A DNA stretch of 64,000 bases from assembly GCF_003013475.1 (NCBI RefSeq), contig NZ_PXZO01000026.1:1-64000 (forward strand). The letters are read 5' to 3'. The stretch comes from Brevibacillus porteri (GTDB lineage Bacteria > Bacillota > Bacilli > Brevibacillales > Brevibacillaceae). Under the pieces are notes generated by a model. The model was not told the DNA's origin. It made no database searches and saw nothing but the letters and a program-made list of their open reading frames with translations. Below, one piece after another: positions 26,594-36,637 of this stretch (position 1 is its first letter; each line of letters starts with the position of its first letter). Made by a program: the position numbers and the translations under genes.

Positions 26594-27347
26594 CGGTATG
26601 GGCTCCTTCCGTTCCGTTTTCACATATGATGATGTCTTGGAACAATTGATTTTGTACACACGTAATGTGCTTAGCCTTCATGAGCTCAAGCAAGGCGAGA
26701 AAGGTAGTTACAATCTCTGTGCGCGTCGCACCTTGGGAAAACAACTCAGAAAAGCGAACCATCCCACCGCTACGTACCGCTTGGCGTATCTCCGTCATCC
26801 GATCCTTGATGGAGATTTCGTCGCGCGACACCCTGGTCATCGGTTCTTTTTCTTTCGATTTCTTCACCAGCTTTTCCAGCGCGTTGATCAAATCGTAGAG
26901 GGTCACATTCGTTACGGTATGATCCTCTTCACGTGCATAAGGAGACAAATTCTCTGCGGGACGCGTAAAAACTTGATTACGACCGATCTCCATTTCTCGC
27001 AAGTTCCCGGCGAGCATCTTATAACGCTTGTACTCCAACAGACGCGCAACCAGCTCTTCACGCGGGTCTATCTCGTCTACATCCATATCGAGGAACTGCT
27101 GAAAGACATGCTCCTCCTTTTTGGGTAACAGCATCTTGCTTTTAATAGAGAGGAGCGTAGCCGCCATGACTACGAACTCACTGGCCACATCCAGTTGGAG
27201 CTCTTGCATCTTGTCAATCGTCGCGAGGTATTGCTCCGTAATTTCCGCTATCGGTATGTCGTAGATGTCCACCTCTGCCTTGTCGATCAGATGGAGCAAC
27301 AGATCGAGTGGTCCCTCAAAAGAATCAAGTTTGATGCTGTAAGCCAA
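26583..27347 (-). CDS. scpA: Segregation and condensation protein ScpA
   Basis: A 254-residue kleisin that bridges the Smc ATPase heads. The N-terminal FEGPLDLLLHLI is diagnostic; a winged helix occupies the C-terminus. Start codon TTG (Met-Ala-Tyr-Ser), seven bases after GAGGG. It lies between the site-2 protease gene and scpB on the same strand. Confidence 0.94.
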   Translation of the reverse strand: MAYSIKLDSFEGPLDLLLHLIDKAEVDIYDIPIAEITEQYLATIDKMQELQLDVASEFVVMAATLLSIKSKMLLPKKEEHVFQQFLDMDVDEIDPREELVARLLEYKRYKMLAGNLREMEIGRNQVFTRPAENLSPYAREEDHTVTNVTLYDLINALEKLVKKSKEKEPMTRVSRDEISIKDRMTEIRQAVRSGGMVRFSELFSQGATRTEIVTTFLALLELMKAKHITCVQNQLFQDIIICENGTEGAHTDGL

Positions 27348-27366
27348 AAGACGTCCCTCGTTTCCG

Positions 27367-28035
27367 TTAGATGAACACGCTTAAGATACTATTTCCAATT
27401 TGTTGAACCCATGCTAGTGCAATCCCATGGGGAATACCAAAAATGATTGTGCTAACCCCCGGAATAAAGATCAGTAATAGGAGAATCCACGGCCCGTAGA
27501 CTTCATAATTGTAAAACTTTCCATCCCAACTCCGTGGAGACAAAAATCGCAGTATTTTGTAGCCGTCCAATGGCGGAATCGGCAAAAGGTTGAAGATAAA
27601 AAGGGCTGTATTGATCAATACAGAAAATCTTAGTGTCAGATCAATTGCATAAGCCACTTTTTCTTGCATTCCTACTAGTACTCCGGAATTAATTACTACG
27701 AAATACACCATGTAAAACAATACCGCGAGTATCAGGTTAATTAATGGACCTGCAAATGAAACGTAAACAATCCCTAATCGTTTGTTCCCACGGAAATGCA
27801 GAGGGTTGATCGGCACTGGTCTCGCCCAACCAAATGGACCAAACAGAATGAGAATCAAACCAAACGGATCAATATGCGGGATTGGATTTAATGTTAAGCG
27901 GCCCTCCGATTTCGCCGTATTGTCACCCAGCTTCCAAGCGACAAAGGCATGTGCCCATTCATGCAAAGTGAAAGCGATAACGAACGCAATCAAACGAAAC
28001 GGTACCGTTTTCCAATCAAAATGAAAAAGATCCAT
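27367..28035 (-). CDS. Site-2 protease family (M50) membrane protein
   Basis: A 222-residue membrane metalloprotease of the M50 family. HEWAH supplies two zinc ligands near residue 29 and PPLDG in LLPIPPLDGYK stands for the NPDG motif with the third ligand. Such enzymes cut transmembrane segments; the substrate is not known. GGAGGAAGCA precedes the ATG; a TTG inside that site would add 4 codons and is rejected. A perfect 10-bp hairpin with a TCAT loop (28056-28079) lies in its leader. Confidence 0.87.
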   Translation of the reverse strand: MDLFHFDWKTVPFRLIAFVIAFTLHEWAHAFVAWKLGDNTAKSEGRLTLNPIPHIDPFGLILILFGPFGWARPVPINPLHFRGNKRLGIVYVSFAGPLINLILAVLFYMVYFVVINSGVLVGMQEKVAYAIDLTLRFSVLINTALFIFNLLPIPPLDGYKILRFLSPRSWDGKFYNYEVYGPWILLLLIFIPGVSTIIFGIPHGIALAWVQQIGNSILSVFI

Positions 28036-28055
28036 TGCTTCCTCCAATCATGCGA

Positions 28056-28079
28056 GTTCAAAAAGTCATCTTTTTGAAC
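28056..28079. promoter_or_regulatory. Short perfect hairpin upstream of the site-2 protease gene
   Basis: GTTCAAAAAG and CTTTTTGAAC pair perfectly around a 4-base loop, ending 20 bp before the start codon. It may act as a leader hairpin or an operator. Confidence 0.5.
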
Positions 28080-28175
28080 AACCCCAGATAAAAATCGTCT
28101 ATCTTCTAGCATACCAGCAGATAGATAGGCTTACAACCCCATTCCAGCTTGACCCAGCATACATCCTGACGAAAA

Positions 28176-28205
28176 AACACCGACAAGGTTTCCCTCATCG
28201 GTGTT
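28176..28205 (-). terminator. Terminator of ppiB
   Basis: On the minus strand AACACCGA pairs with TCGGTGTT, followed by TTTT. Confidence 0.75.
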
Positions 28206-28215
28206 CATGAAACTT

Positions 28216-28647
28216 TTATTCGCCTACTTTTACTGTACCCATTTTATCGCCTTGTTTGATTGCATCAACGTGTTCCATACCGTTAGTGACGCGACCAAAT
28301 ACTGTATGTACGCCATCGAGGTGAGGGAAAGCATCATACAAGATGAAGAATTGGCTTCCACCTGTGTCTTTTCCTGCGTGTGCCATGGACAGGTATCCGC
28401 GCAGATGCTTGTGTGGGTTTCCTTTTGTTTCACATTTGATTGTGTAACCTGGACCGCCTGTACCTGTTCCGTAAGGGCAACCGCCTTGTGCTACGAAGCC
28501 AGGGATAACGCGGTGGAAGGACAGACCGTTGTAGAAGCCTTCGTTAATCAATTTTTCAAAGTTTGCTACTGTTCCCGGAGCTTCTTGATCGAACAGCTCC
28601 AGCTCGATTTGGTTACCATTTTCCATGGTGATGAGCGCCTTTTTCAT
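28216..28647 (-). CDS. ppiB: Cyclophilin-type peptidyl-prolyl cis-trans isomerase
   Basis: A 143-residue cytosolic cyclophilin with the catalytic Arg in FHRVIPGF and the QGG and MA core blocks (SMAHAG). It speeds proline isomerisation in folding. No signal peptide is present. GGAGGTC precedes the ATG. It has its own promoter and terminator. Confidence 0.94.
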   Translation of the reverse strand: MKKALITMENGNQIELELFDQEAPGTVANFEKLINEGFYNGLSFHRVIPGFVAQGGCPYGTGTGGPGYTIKCETKGNPHKHLRGYLSMAHAGKDTGGSQFFILYDAFPHLDGVHTVFGRVTNGMEHVDAIKQGDKMGTVKVGE

Positions 28648-28683
28648 ATGTTGACCTCCATACCTTGTAAAGTTAACGTACCC

Positions 28684-28713
28684 ATTCTACCATGGAGATC
28701 GATTGACGTCCAA
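28684..28713 (-). promoter_or_regulatory. Sigma-A promoter of ppiB
   Basis: On the minus strand TTGGAC (28713-28708), 18 bp, TAGAAT (28689-28684), about 40 bp before the ATG. Confidence 0.65.
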
Positions 28714-28714
28714 T

Positions 28715-30988
28715 TTATCCCTCGATGCGGATCTGCTCTTCGCCAGGCAACTCACAGTCGGTAATAAAAACAGTTCCTGCCTTCGCCTTTGCCACCATTT
28801 TCACGTACGCTGCCTTCTCTGCAACTTGTTTCGCACTGGTGTACTTCCCTGCATAGAGGACGACACCTGCCATCGACATCGAGAGCTCCTGACCGTCCCC
28901 CATTCTGCGCTTTTCATAAATGTCCGAAAAATACGGCGTAAAAGCATCCATGATAAACAAGACGACATCATTCGCACATTGTGCTGTCGTAATCAGGATA
29001 AAATCATCTCCACCAATATGCCCAATGAAGTCAGACCCGCTTCCGTACCATTTCGAGGCTTCCCGCAACAAGTTCGCGGTTCGAACGATAATCTGATCCC
29101 CCACTTCAAACCCGTAGCGGTCGTTAAACCATTTGAAACGGTCGAGATCACAATAGATGACCACCTGATGATCATTCCGTTTCAGCCGTTGATTCAATTC
29201 CCTTTCAATCTGCACATTCCCCGGCAATCCAGTCAGCGGATTGGCAGAGCTCGCCATCTCGAGTTTAATGGAAGCCATTTTGTCCAACAGCTTCTGCACG
29301 GTAACGATACCGATGTACTCGCCATTCTCATCAATAATAATGACCACATCATACAAATGATAAGCATCTCTGGCCATCGCACGCTTCGCTACCTCATCCA
29401 ACTTGTCGTCTTTGGTAGCTTTGAGCGGGTTCGTATTCATGATTTGAGAAACGGATCTTTCATAATACAGCGCGATTCCGTATTGACCACCGAGAATTTG
29501 ATATAGGGAAAACCGCATGACAAGTCCAACCGGTATTCCGTTCTCTAGCACTACCACGCTTTCAATCCGCTGATTTTGTTCGAAAATCTCATGGATGCGT
29601 CTTACTTTCACGTGTTTTTCAACACTGATTGTCTTCGCCAAGATTTCCGTCATAGCCGGTGTCGGCAGCACTGGTTCCGCTTCTTGCTCAATCCGCTTTT
29701 CCATCGTAAACCGCAGAAAGTTCATAGCCGTTCCACATAGCTGCGCCATCCCTTTGTCCGGCTTGCCTAAATAGTAACCCTGTCCATAGATGACGCCGAC
29801 GTCCATGAGCGTTTCCAGCTCACGCTCCGTCTCGATCCCTTCTGCTATGATTTTGCAGTTTACCTTGTCAGCAAAGGATACAAACGTCTCCAACAACGCC
29901 TGCTTAATCGGATCGACATCAATATTGCGGATCAATGACATATCAAGCTTAATAAAGTCTGGGTAAATTTCTGTAATCGATTCCAAGCTGGAATACCCTG
30001 CACCCGCATCATCTACAGCAATCATATAGCCCTGCTTGCGGTATTCCTCGATGATTTTTCGAAAAGCAGCGTAATTCGTAATCGCGTGGCGCTCTGTAAT
30101 TTCAAAAACAATGTTTTGTGGCGTCAGCTCATACTCTGCCAAAAGCATCTGCACTTTGCCACGCAACAGAAACGGATCATCAATCGCCCGTGGGTCCAAA
30201 TTGATGAACAATTTTTCATGCGGTTTCAGGTAGCGTATATGCTCCAATGCCCGCTTGCGACATATATGCTCCAAACGAAACACCGTATCCGTCTCTTGCG
30301 CATAATTAAACAAAGCAGTAGGAGTTGCAAAGAGGCTGTTGACCGGCCCTCGCGCCAATGCCTCCCATCCTAAAGCTTCGCCATTTGGCAAATGAATGAT
30401 CGGCATGAAGTGCATCTGAACATTTTCTTCTGCAAGCAGCTTGTGAAATTGTCTGATGTGCGTATATTTTTCGGAGGTAATCCCATATTTGGCCATATGA
30501 ACAGCATGTTTGACAGAGGTATACATCTCTTTCACAATATCTTCTCCAATGATTTCCGCATAGCCGATATGGACACGAAGCTCCTCACGATTAACGAAGC
30601 TCACTTGTCGATTTAACTGTCGTTCAGCCAACTCCTGAAAATGAATCGAGAGCATTTGACAGTCTTCCTCACTCATCATTTTCGAAAAGGAAGTGTAGAT
30701 CGCAAAATCATCGCCCCACAGCTTTTGAATCGCGATGATTCTCCCTTTGATTTCAAATGCTTGACGAGCTACAGCCGGCAAAATGCTTTCAAATATATGA
30801 AGAACTCTCTTGGCACTCGTATCGCCGTAGCGATGCTCTACCTCTGTCAGCTTGACGATATCTATATAAAACAGGACGACTTTCTTCTCTCTCTCCACCT
30901 CTTGCCGAATCATCGCCTTCATCCATTGGCGTTTGTCCAATGAAATATAGGGTATTCGTCGAAACCGCTTCATAAGAGTCGACAACAT
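28715..30988 (-). CDS. GGDEF-EAL-CBS-CBS-GGDEF cyclic-di-GMP signalling protein
   Basis: A 757-residue soluble multi-domain protein. Residues ~25-175 are a degenerate GGDEF fold whose signature has become WGDDF (91-95). An EAL domain follows, with EAL at 209-211 and the metal and catalytic series NLDP, EITER, DDAGAG, KLDMS, EGIET and QGYYLGKP kept, so phosphodiesterase activity is likely. Two CBS domains occupy roughly 440-570 and could bind an adenine nucleotide. A C-terminal GGDEF domain carries GGDDF (659-663), whose cyclase activity is uncertain. No membrane segment is seen. It stands alone between ppiB and lysA, where B. subtilis has no such gene. Confidence 0.9.
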   Translation of the reverse strand: MLSTLMKRFRRIPYISLDKRQWMKAMIRQEVEREKKVVLFYIDIVKLTEVEHRYGDTSAKRVLHIFESILPAVARQAFEIKGRIIAIQKLWGDDFAIYTSFSKMMSEEDCQMLSIHFQELAERQLNRQVSFVNREELRVHIGYAEIIGEDIVKEMYTSVKHAVHMAKYGITSEKYTHIRQFHKLLAEENVQMHFMPIIHLPNGEALGWEALARGPVNSLFATPTALFNYAQETDTVFRLEHICRKRALEHIRYLKPHEKLFINLDPRAIDDPFLLRGKVQMLLAEYELTPQNIVFEITERHAITNYAAFRKIIEEYRKQGYMIAVDDAGAGYSSLESITEIYPDFIKLDMSLIRNIDVDPIKQALLETFVSFADKVNCKIIAEGIETERELETLMDVGVIYGQGYYLGKPDKGMAQLCGTAMNFLRFTMEKRIEQEAEPVLPTPAMTEILAKTISVEKHVKVRRIHEIFEQNQRIESVVVLENGIPVGLVMRFSLYQILGGQYGIALYYERSVSQIMNTNPLKATKDDKLDEVAKRAMARDAYHLYDVVIIIDENGEYIGIVTVQKLLDKMASIKLEMASSANPLTGLPGNVQIERELNQRLKRNDHQVVIYCDLDRFKWFNDRYGFEVGDQIIVRTANLLREASKWYGSGSDFIGHIGGDDFILITTAQCANDVVLFIMDAFTPYFSDIYEKRRMGDGQELSMSMAGVVLYAGKYTSAKQVAEKAAYVKMVAKAKAGTVFITDCELPGEEQIRIEG

Positions 30989-31067
30989 GATGAATCGCTC
31001 CCCCTCACCCTTCCATTATGCCGAGCAAACATTAAGCAATCATGAATGGGAGATGAAGGAAATACAA

Positions 31068-31093
31068 AACCTTCCCAAACGATCGGGAAGGTT
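31068..31093 (-). terminator. Terminator of lysA
   Basis: AACCTTCCC (31068-31076) pairs with GGGAAGGTT (31085-31093) just past the lysA stop; T residues are few on the minus strand. Confidence 0.65.
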
Positions 31094-31112
31094 TGTGCAT
31101 TTTTTATGAAGT

Positions 31113-32435
31113 TTAGCGCATAAGCTGCGCGCGTTTTGGCAAAACATCGTGACCAACTACTTCTGCGTACGTTTCGCGTCGTACGACCACTTCTGCTTCT
31201 CCGTCCTTTACAAATACAACAGCAGGACGAGCGATTCGGTTGTAGTTGTTCGCCATCGAATATCCATATGCACCTGTGCTTGGGACTGCGAGAATATCGC
31301 CCGCCTGCGCTTCTGGCAGCCTTACATCCCAGATAAGCATATCACCTGACTCACAGCACTTCCCTGCAATGGAAACCATCTCGGTAGCAGGTGCATTCAT
31401 TTTGTTCGCAATCGCTGCTTCATATTCTGCATCGTATAAAGCTGGTCGCAGATTGTCTGTCATGCCACCATCGACCGCAATATATTTTCGGACATTTGGA
31501 ATGTTCTTTTGCGATCCAATTCGGTACAAGGTTGTCCCTGCATCCCCTACAATACTCCGACCTGGCTCGATCCAGATCTCAGGTAGAGGAATCGCAAGCG
31601 CTGTGAGCTCTTGGCGAACGATATCTGTAATGGCTTTGATATACGTGTCCGCTGGCTGTGGTGTATCGCCTTCTACATACCGAATACCGAAGCCGCCTCC
31701 TACATTCAGTACTTCTGGAAGGAATCCAAGCTTTCCTTTTGCTTCGCCCAACAGTTCTGTCAATCGTTTGACAGCGACGAGGAAGCCTTCTGTTTCAAAA
31801 ATTTGTGAACCAATATGGCTATGAACTCCTAATAAATGGAGATGATTGCTTTCGTGAGAGAATTGAATCGCCTCAAGAGCCTGACCGTTTTGCACGTCAA
31901 AGCCAAACTTGGAGTCGATCTGTCCTGTAGAAATGTATTCATGCGTATGAGCTTCTACACCCGGTGTGACACGCAAGAGAACGGAGACTTTTTCGTTCCG
32001 CTCTTCGGCCAATTGCGCCAAGATGTGCAACTCATAAAAGTTGTCCACAACGAAACAGCCAATTTTGGCCTCTAGTGCCATGATTAACTCATCACGAGAT
32101 TTGTTGTTGCCATGAAAATGGATGCGTTCTACGGGGAATCCAGCTTGCAGAGCCGTATACAATTCGCCGCCAGATACTACATCGAGTGACAAGCCTTCCT
32201 CTTCAACCAACTTGCACATCGCCATCGTGCAAAAAGCTTTGCTCGCGTAAGCAACCTGGAAGGAAAAACCCGTATTGTGAAACGCATTGACAAAATCCCG
32301 GCATTTGGTGCGAATTTGTTGTTCGTCATACACATATAAAGGTGTTCCGTAAGTAGCAGCTAACTGTGTCGTATCACAGCCTCCGATTTCCAAGTTTCCT
32401 TGTTCATTCACTCGACTTGTCCCGTGTAAGTACAT
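31113..32435 (-). CDS. lysA: Diaminopimelate decarboxylase
   Basis: A 440-residue PLP enzyme of fold type III that decarboxylates meso-diaminopimelate to lysine. The PLP lysine lies in VAYASKAF near residue 63, a phosphate-binding glycine stretch in NVGGGFG, and the catalytic cysteine in GKCCESGD near the C-terminus. GGGAGG nine bases before the ATG sets the start; 24 more upstream codons lack a site. Position after spoVAF on the same strand matches B. subtilis. Confidence 0.95.
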   Translation of the reverse strand: MYLHGTSRVNEQGNLEIGGCDTTQLAATYGTPLYVYDEQQIRTKCRDFVNAFHNTGFSFQVAYASKAFCTMAMCKLVEEEGLSLDVVSGGELYTALQAGFPVERIHFHGNNKSRDELIMALEAKIGCFVVDNFYELHILAQLAEERNEKVSVLLRVTPGVEAHTHEYISTGQIDSKFGFDVQNGQALEAIQFSHESNHLHLLGVHSHIGSQIFETEGFLVAVKRLTELLGEAKGKLGFLPEVLNVGGGFGIRYVEGDTPQPADTYIKAITDIVRQELTALAIPLPEIWIEPGRSIVGDAGTTLYRIGSQKNIPNVRKYIAVDGGMTDNLRPALYDAEYEAAIANKMNAPATEMVSIAGKCCESGDMLIWDVRLPEAQAGDILAVPSTGAYGYSMANNYNRIARPAVVFVKDGEAEVVVRRETYAEVVGHDVLPKRAQLMR

Positions 32436-32500
32436 GTTTCGTTTCCTCCCCAATTCATTCGCACCGATGATGTATATAGACAACCTGTTATAGAGAAAGG

Positions 32501-32525
32501 CAACCAACGAGGAGCGTCAGTTGCC
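32501..32525 (-). terminator. Possible terminator of the spoVA operon
   Basis: On the minus strand GGCAAC pairs with GTTGCC, then TTTCT. The stem is short and the T tract is broken. Confidence 0.4.
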
Positions 32526-32614
32526 ATACAGAAACTTTTGTTCGTAAGGCTTCCCTACAATTTACTACAAGGTTGTGCGTTTGACAATGGGTGAAGTCAA
32601 CCGTTTTCAGAATA

Positions 32615-34084
32615 TTATTGCCGAGAGGAATTTTGCGCGCGAACGATACTCGGCCTGTTGTTTTTCCTTGGCACAGCCAGCCGTACCACAATATCCTTCA
32701 TCCCTTTGTAGTTGAATGGAATGAACGGCCATAAGTAAGGTGTATTGAGCGAACGGGAGGAAGCCAAGAAAATCAGAATGATCGTAAGTCCGATCATCAG
32801 TCCCGGTGTAGAGAAAAAGCCCACCATGAGAATGAGAAACAAACGAATCAGTCGATTGGCCAAGCTCAACTCATAACTGGGAGTTGCATACATCCCGATT
32901 GCCGCCACTGCCAGATACAAGATAACCTCGGGTGCGAGGAGTCCTACCTTTATCGCCACATCCCCGACCAGAATCGCGGCCAATAAACCTACGGCAATCG
33001 AGAGGGGCGCTGGCGTATGAATGGCGGCCATCCGCATCAAATCCAGTCCAACCTCAGCGATCACGAATTGTGCCAAAATAGGAATGCTCCCCATCTTTTT
33101 GATCCCCAGGAAGTGAAGTGGCTCCGGTATCATGGAAGGGTGCATGACCAAAAGCAACCAGATCGGCAAAACAAAAACAGAAGCAAAGATTCCCAAAAAG
33201 CGAACCCAGCGCAGATAAGCACCGATTACCGGTGTTTGTCGATACTCCTCCGCATGCTGTACATGATGAAAATAAGTGGCGGGTGTGATCATAACACTCG
33301 GCGAAGTATCCACATAAATCAGTACGTGACCTTCCAATAGATGTACAGCAGCCACATCGGGTCGCTCTGTATACCGTACTAACGGAAAAGGGTTCAAAGA
33401 CTTTCCAATGATAAATTCTTCGACGGTTTTTTCTGCCATCGGTATCCCGTCAATCTGGATGTTTTGTAGACGCTCCTTTAACGTATGGACCAGCTCTTCA
33501 TTCGCTACATCATGCAAGTAGGCGACGGCAACATCTGTCTTGGTCCGCTCCCCAATCTGCATGATTTCGAAGCGGAGCCGTTCGTCACGAATCCTTCTAC
33601 GCGTAAGAGCTGTATTGGTTACGAGCACTTCTGTAAAGCCGTCATGCGCTCCGCGGACGATTCTCTCCGTATCTGGCTCCTGCGGTGTGCGATTCGGCAA
33701 GATTTTCGCATCGAGGATAATGGCGTGAGGAGATCGGTCGATAATAAGCCCTACCTGACCGACGAGCAATTTATCCATAAATTCGTCTGTCGTTTCCACT
33801 TTGCTGAGCTGGAAGAAAGGGATGAACTTATGAAACAACTGGTCGAAAGCGTTATCAGCCATATCCCGTTCACGCACATCGTTCAGCTCACGCATGACCT
33901 GCGAAATCAGTAAGCTTTCTGCGAAGCCATTTATGTAATACAACAACATTCGTGTATGACCCACATAAAAATCATGGACCCCAATATCAAAGCTCTTACC
34001 AACACCGAGTCTGTCGTTCAAATACCTCTGATTCTCTTCAAGATAAGTTGAGATGGGATGCCGTTTTTCCGTTACCTGTGCCAT
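32615..34084 (-). CDS. spoVAF: Stage V sporulation protein AF (GerA-type membrane protein)
   Basis: A 489-residue protein of the GerA/SpoVAF family: a large N-terminal hydrophilic domain (about 1-285) and five or so membrane segments after it, with a Pro-rich MHPSMIPEP loop. In B. subtilis it works with the SpoVA channel and germinant receptors. It overlaps spoVAEa by 47 bases, longer than usual, so the start could be a little further in, but the N-terminal ISTYLEENQRYLNDRLGV matches the family. Confidence 0.9.
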   Translation of the reverse strand: MAQVTEKRHPISTYLEENQRYLNDRLGVGKSFDIGVHDFYVGHTRMLLYYINGFAESLLISQVMRELNDVRERDMADNAFDQLFHKFIPFFQLSKVETTDEFMDKLLVGQVGLIIDRSPHAIILDAKILPNRTPQEPDTERIVRGAHDGFTEVLVTNTALTRRRIRDERLRFEIMQIGERTKTDVAVAYLHDVANEELVHTLKERLQNIQIDGIPMAEKTVEEFIIGKSLNPFPLVRYTERPDVAAVHLLEGHVLIYVDTSPSVMITPATYFHHVQHAEEYRQTPVIGAYLRWVRFLGIFASVFVLPIWLLLVMHPSMIPEPLHFLGIKKMGSIPILAQFVIAEVGLDLMRMAAIHTPAPLSIAVGLLAAILVGDVAIKVGLLAPEVILYLAVAAIGMYATPSYELSLANRLIRLFLILMVGFFSTPGLMIGLTIILIFLASSRSLNTPYLWPFIPFNYKGMKDIVVRLAVPRKNNRPSIVRAQNSSRQ

Positions 34085-34652
34085 GAGCGCCGCTCCTTTC
34101 CATTATCCATTGCACCGCTCTCGTTGTGATGGGACAACCGTTTTGCAAACTATCCCTACCTTCCATTTTGCCTATATCTCCAATGCCGATGACATTTGGT
34201 ACATGCAGGGAATTCAAGATGTCTACGGTATCTCCATAAATATGATGCTGAAGTTGCTCGTCTGCGTACCCATCCTTGTCCACCGCTTCATCTACAATTT
34301 GTCCTTGGTTGTTTACAGAATAAGCGACTGTCGCACCCTTGACCCAGTGTGTATTCGAGGCTACTGCAATTGCACCGATTACTTCGATATCAGGATGCTT
34401 CACCACGTATTCGAGTGCTCGTTCCCCTCTACCCTTGCCGTAATCTCCGTTGTCATCGAACATGACGATGACAGGATCATACGGTGTCATTTTAATGAGT
34501 TCGACCATCTGATTGCCTCGTAATGGAGTCGGATTCCCGGCAGACAGTGATATACATCGCCCCCCAAATTGCTTGGCGACATTCTCGATAACTTTTTGGG
34601 CAATATGATCTCCATCTGTCACCAATATGACTTTCCGGCGTACTGTGTCCAT
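34038..34652 (-). CDS. spoVAEA: Stage V sporulation protein AE, soluble part (SpoVAEa)
   Basis: A 204-residue soluble protein beginning RRKVILVTDGDHIAQKV, the SpoVAEa type: an alpha/beta fold with a TDGD turn and an acidic FDDNGDYGKGRGE segment. It is encoded between the membrane protein SpoVAEb and SpoVAF, as in B. subtilis, and belongs to the dipicolinate-channel operon. No membrane segment is present. Confidence 0.9.
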   Translation of the reverse strand: MDTVRRKVILVTDGDHIAQKVIENVAKQFGGRCISLSAGNPTPLRGNQMVELIKMTPYDPVIVMFDDNGDYGKGRGERALEYVVKHPDIEVIGAIAVASNTHWVKGATVAYSVNNQGQIVDEAVDKDGYADEQLQHHIYGDTVDILNSLHVPNVIGIGDIGKMEGRDSLQNGCPITTRAVQWIMERSGAHGTGNGKTASHLNLS

Positions 34653-34681
34653 GCTGGGTCACCGCCTTTTACTGCCTGGAC

Positions 34682-35035
34682 TTACCCTTTGGGTTTAAAG
34701 ATGAGTGAGGCAAAAAATCCAAATGCAATCGCGGCCGATATACCCGCACTCGTGACCTCAAAAATCCCCGTTGCCACACCGATCAACCCATGTTGTTCGG
34801 CCTCGCTGATGGCTCCGTGATACAAAGAATGACCGAAGCTCGTAATCGGTACAGTCGCTCCTGCGCCTGCGAAATCAATAAACTTGTCATACACGCCGAT
34901 GAAATCGAGAAAAACTCCTGCCACGACCAGCGTACTCATGACATGAGCAGGCGTTAGCTTGCCAACATCCAGAAGGAGTTGACCCACTACACAAACCAAT
35001 CCCCCTACGACAAAAGCAATCAGGTACTCCATCAT
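34682..35035 (-). CDS. spoVAEB: Stage V sporulation protein AE, membrane part (SpoVAEb)
   Basis: A 117-residue membrane protein with about four segments, homologous to SpoVAC (shared [22 protein letters not shown]). It forms part of the channel that moves Ca-dipicolinate into and out of the spore core. It overlaps spoVAD by 4 bases. Confidence 0.92.
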   Translation of the reverse strand: MMEYLIAFVVGGLVCVVGQLLLDVGKLTPAHVMSTLVVAGVFLDFIGVYDKFIDFAGAGATVPITSFGHSLYHGAISEAEQHGLIGVATGIFEVTSAGISAAIAFGFFASLIFKPKG

Positions 35036-36057
35036 TTTCCTCCCTCAAGTGCAACCGCATGGGCGATGCACGGTATCGAATTGCCCTGCTGAGTGCTTAC
35101 TGGGCTTAATAGTGCTCCCGTGGCGCAGACCAACACGTTTTTCAGTAACCCACGGTTGAGCTGATCCAATATGTAGCTATAAGTGACTACTGCACTGCTG
35201 GCACAACCGCTCCCGCCTGCAAATACATCCTGATCGGGGGAGTATATCATCAATCCGCAATCATTGTAGACTTGATCCATGTCGTATCCTTCTGTCAGCA
35301 TGAGCTCCTTTAAAATCGGATACCCGACAGCTGCCAGGTCACCAGTCACGATCAAATCATAGGACTGTGGAGAGCGCCCCGTATCTTGAAAATGCGTCTG
35401 AATCGTCGAAGCAGCTGCTGGCGCCATGGCCGTCCCCATATCAAACGGGTCTTTAATCCCCATGTCCACTACTTTCCCCATCGTCGCATACGTAATGCGC
35501 GGACCCTTTCCCCCTATCCCGACCAATCCCGCGCCAGCTCCTGTCACTGTCCACTGAGCGCTAGGCGGCTTCTGGCCTCCGTATTCCGTAGGATAACGAT
35601 ACTGCCTTTCTGCTGTGGCATTGTGGCTACTGCAAGCAGCAATCGCCTTGTTTGCATAGCCTGCGTTTACCAAAGCCGCCGCATTTGCCAGTGTAAGCAT
35701 TGAGGTAGAACAAGCGCCGTACATGCCCAAAAGCGGAATCGTCAACTTTTCTGCTGTAAAGTTGGTGGTGATGTTTTGATTCAACAGATCACCCGCAAGA
35801 ATGATATCCACATCCTTGCCCGTGATCCCCGCCTTTTGCAACAAGGTGTTGACTGCATCCTCCATCAACTGGCGTTCGGCGTCTTCCCACGTTTGTTGAC
35901 CTGCATACATATCGTCGTGGATCTTATCAAACAAGTGCGCCAGCGGCCCTTCTCCTTCTTTTGGTCCCACAGCAACTGCCGAGCTTTGCAGGCGAACATT
36001 TTGATCGAAGTGCCAGGTTTGCCGATTGACTCGTTTCACAGGTGGATTGTTTGACAC
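35032..36057 (-). CDS. spoVAD: Stage V sporulation protein AD
   Basis: A 341-residue thiolase-fold protein. It resembles ketoacyl synthase III folds, with a cysteine in [10 protein letters not shown] at the usual nucleophile position. In B. subtilis SpoVAD binds dipicolinic acid directly. It lies between spoVAC and spoVAEb on one transcript. Confidence 0.94.
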   Translation of the reverse strand: MSNNPPVKRVNRQTWHFDQNVRLQSSAVAVGPKEGEGPLAHLFDKIHDDMYAGQQTWEDAERQLMEDAVNTLLQKAGITGKDVDIILAGDLLNQNITTNFTAEKLTIPLLGMYGACSTSMLTLANAAALVNAGYANKAIAACSSHNATAERQYRYPTEYGGQKPPSAQWTVTGAGAGLVGIGGKGPRITYATMGKVVDMGIKDPFDMGTAMAPAAASTIQTHFQDTGRSPQSYDLIVTGDLAAVGYPILKELMLTEGYDMDQVYNDCGLMIYSPDQDVFAGGSGCASSAVVTYSYILDQLNRGLLKNVLVCATGALLSPVSTQQGNSIPCIAHAVALEGGK

Positions 36058-36070
36058 TGACAGCCCTCCC

Positions 36071-36556
36071 TTAGAAAAACATGTTGATCAGGCTCTTTAA
36101 TATTCCTGCAATGAAAGCAGCAACAACCCCAAAAACAATGACCGAACCAGCGAGTTTAAACATATTTCCCCCAACGCCAAGCACAAATCCTTCGCTCCGA
36201 TGTTCAATGGCAGCAGAAGCGATCGAGTTGGCAAAGCCTGTAACAGGCACGGCTGATCCGGCTCCACCATACTGCCCGATATTGTCATACACACCCAAAC
36301 CTGTCAGCAAAACGGATAAAAAGATGAGTGTCGCAACGGTCGGATTGCTTGCCGTTTTCTCCGTAAATCCGAAGAAGGTAATATACATATTTTGAATGGC
36401 CTGACCCAACAAACATATGGTTCCTCCTACCCAGAAAGCTCGAAACGAGTTAAGCAGAACATTTCGTTTGGGCTGGAACTTGGAAGCCTGCTGTTGATAC
36501 AGTTGTTTGGTCATCTGCATCGATCCGGGGTTTTTGGATTTTGTTTTGGTTGCCAT
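36071..36556 (-). CDS. spoVAC: Stage V sporulation protein AC
   Basis: A 161-residue membrane protein with a basic N-terminal tail and about four membrane segments; GVYDNIGQYGGAGSAVPVTGF is the shared SpoVAC/AEb signature. In B. subtilis SpoVAC behaves as a mechanosensitive channel for dipicolinate release. Confidence 0.93.
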   Translation of the reverse strand: MATKTKSKNPGSMQMTKQLYQQQASKFQPKRNVLLNSFRAFWVGGTICLLGQAIQNMYITFFGFTEKTASNPTVATLIFLSVLLTGLGVYDNIGQYGGAGSAVPVTGFANSIASAAIEHRSEGFVLGVGGNMFKLAGSVIVFGVVAAFIAGILKSLINMFF

Positions 36557-36637
36557 GCCCTTTCACTCCCTTTGTAAGCTTTCTTCCTATATCCTTCCTT
36601 TTTCTAAAGATGCCTATGAATAGTGGTATTTACCATT

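Noticed and set aside
28703-29506. 267-codon plus-strand frame opposite the GGDEF-EAL gene
   Set aside because: Shadow of the strongly conserved minus-strand protein.
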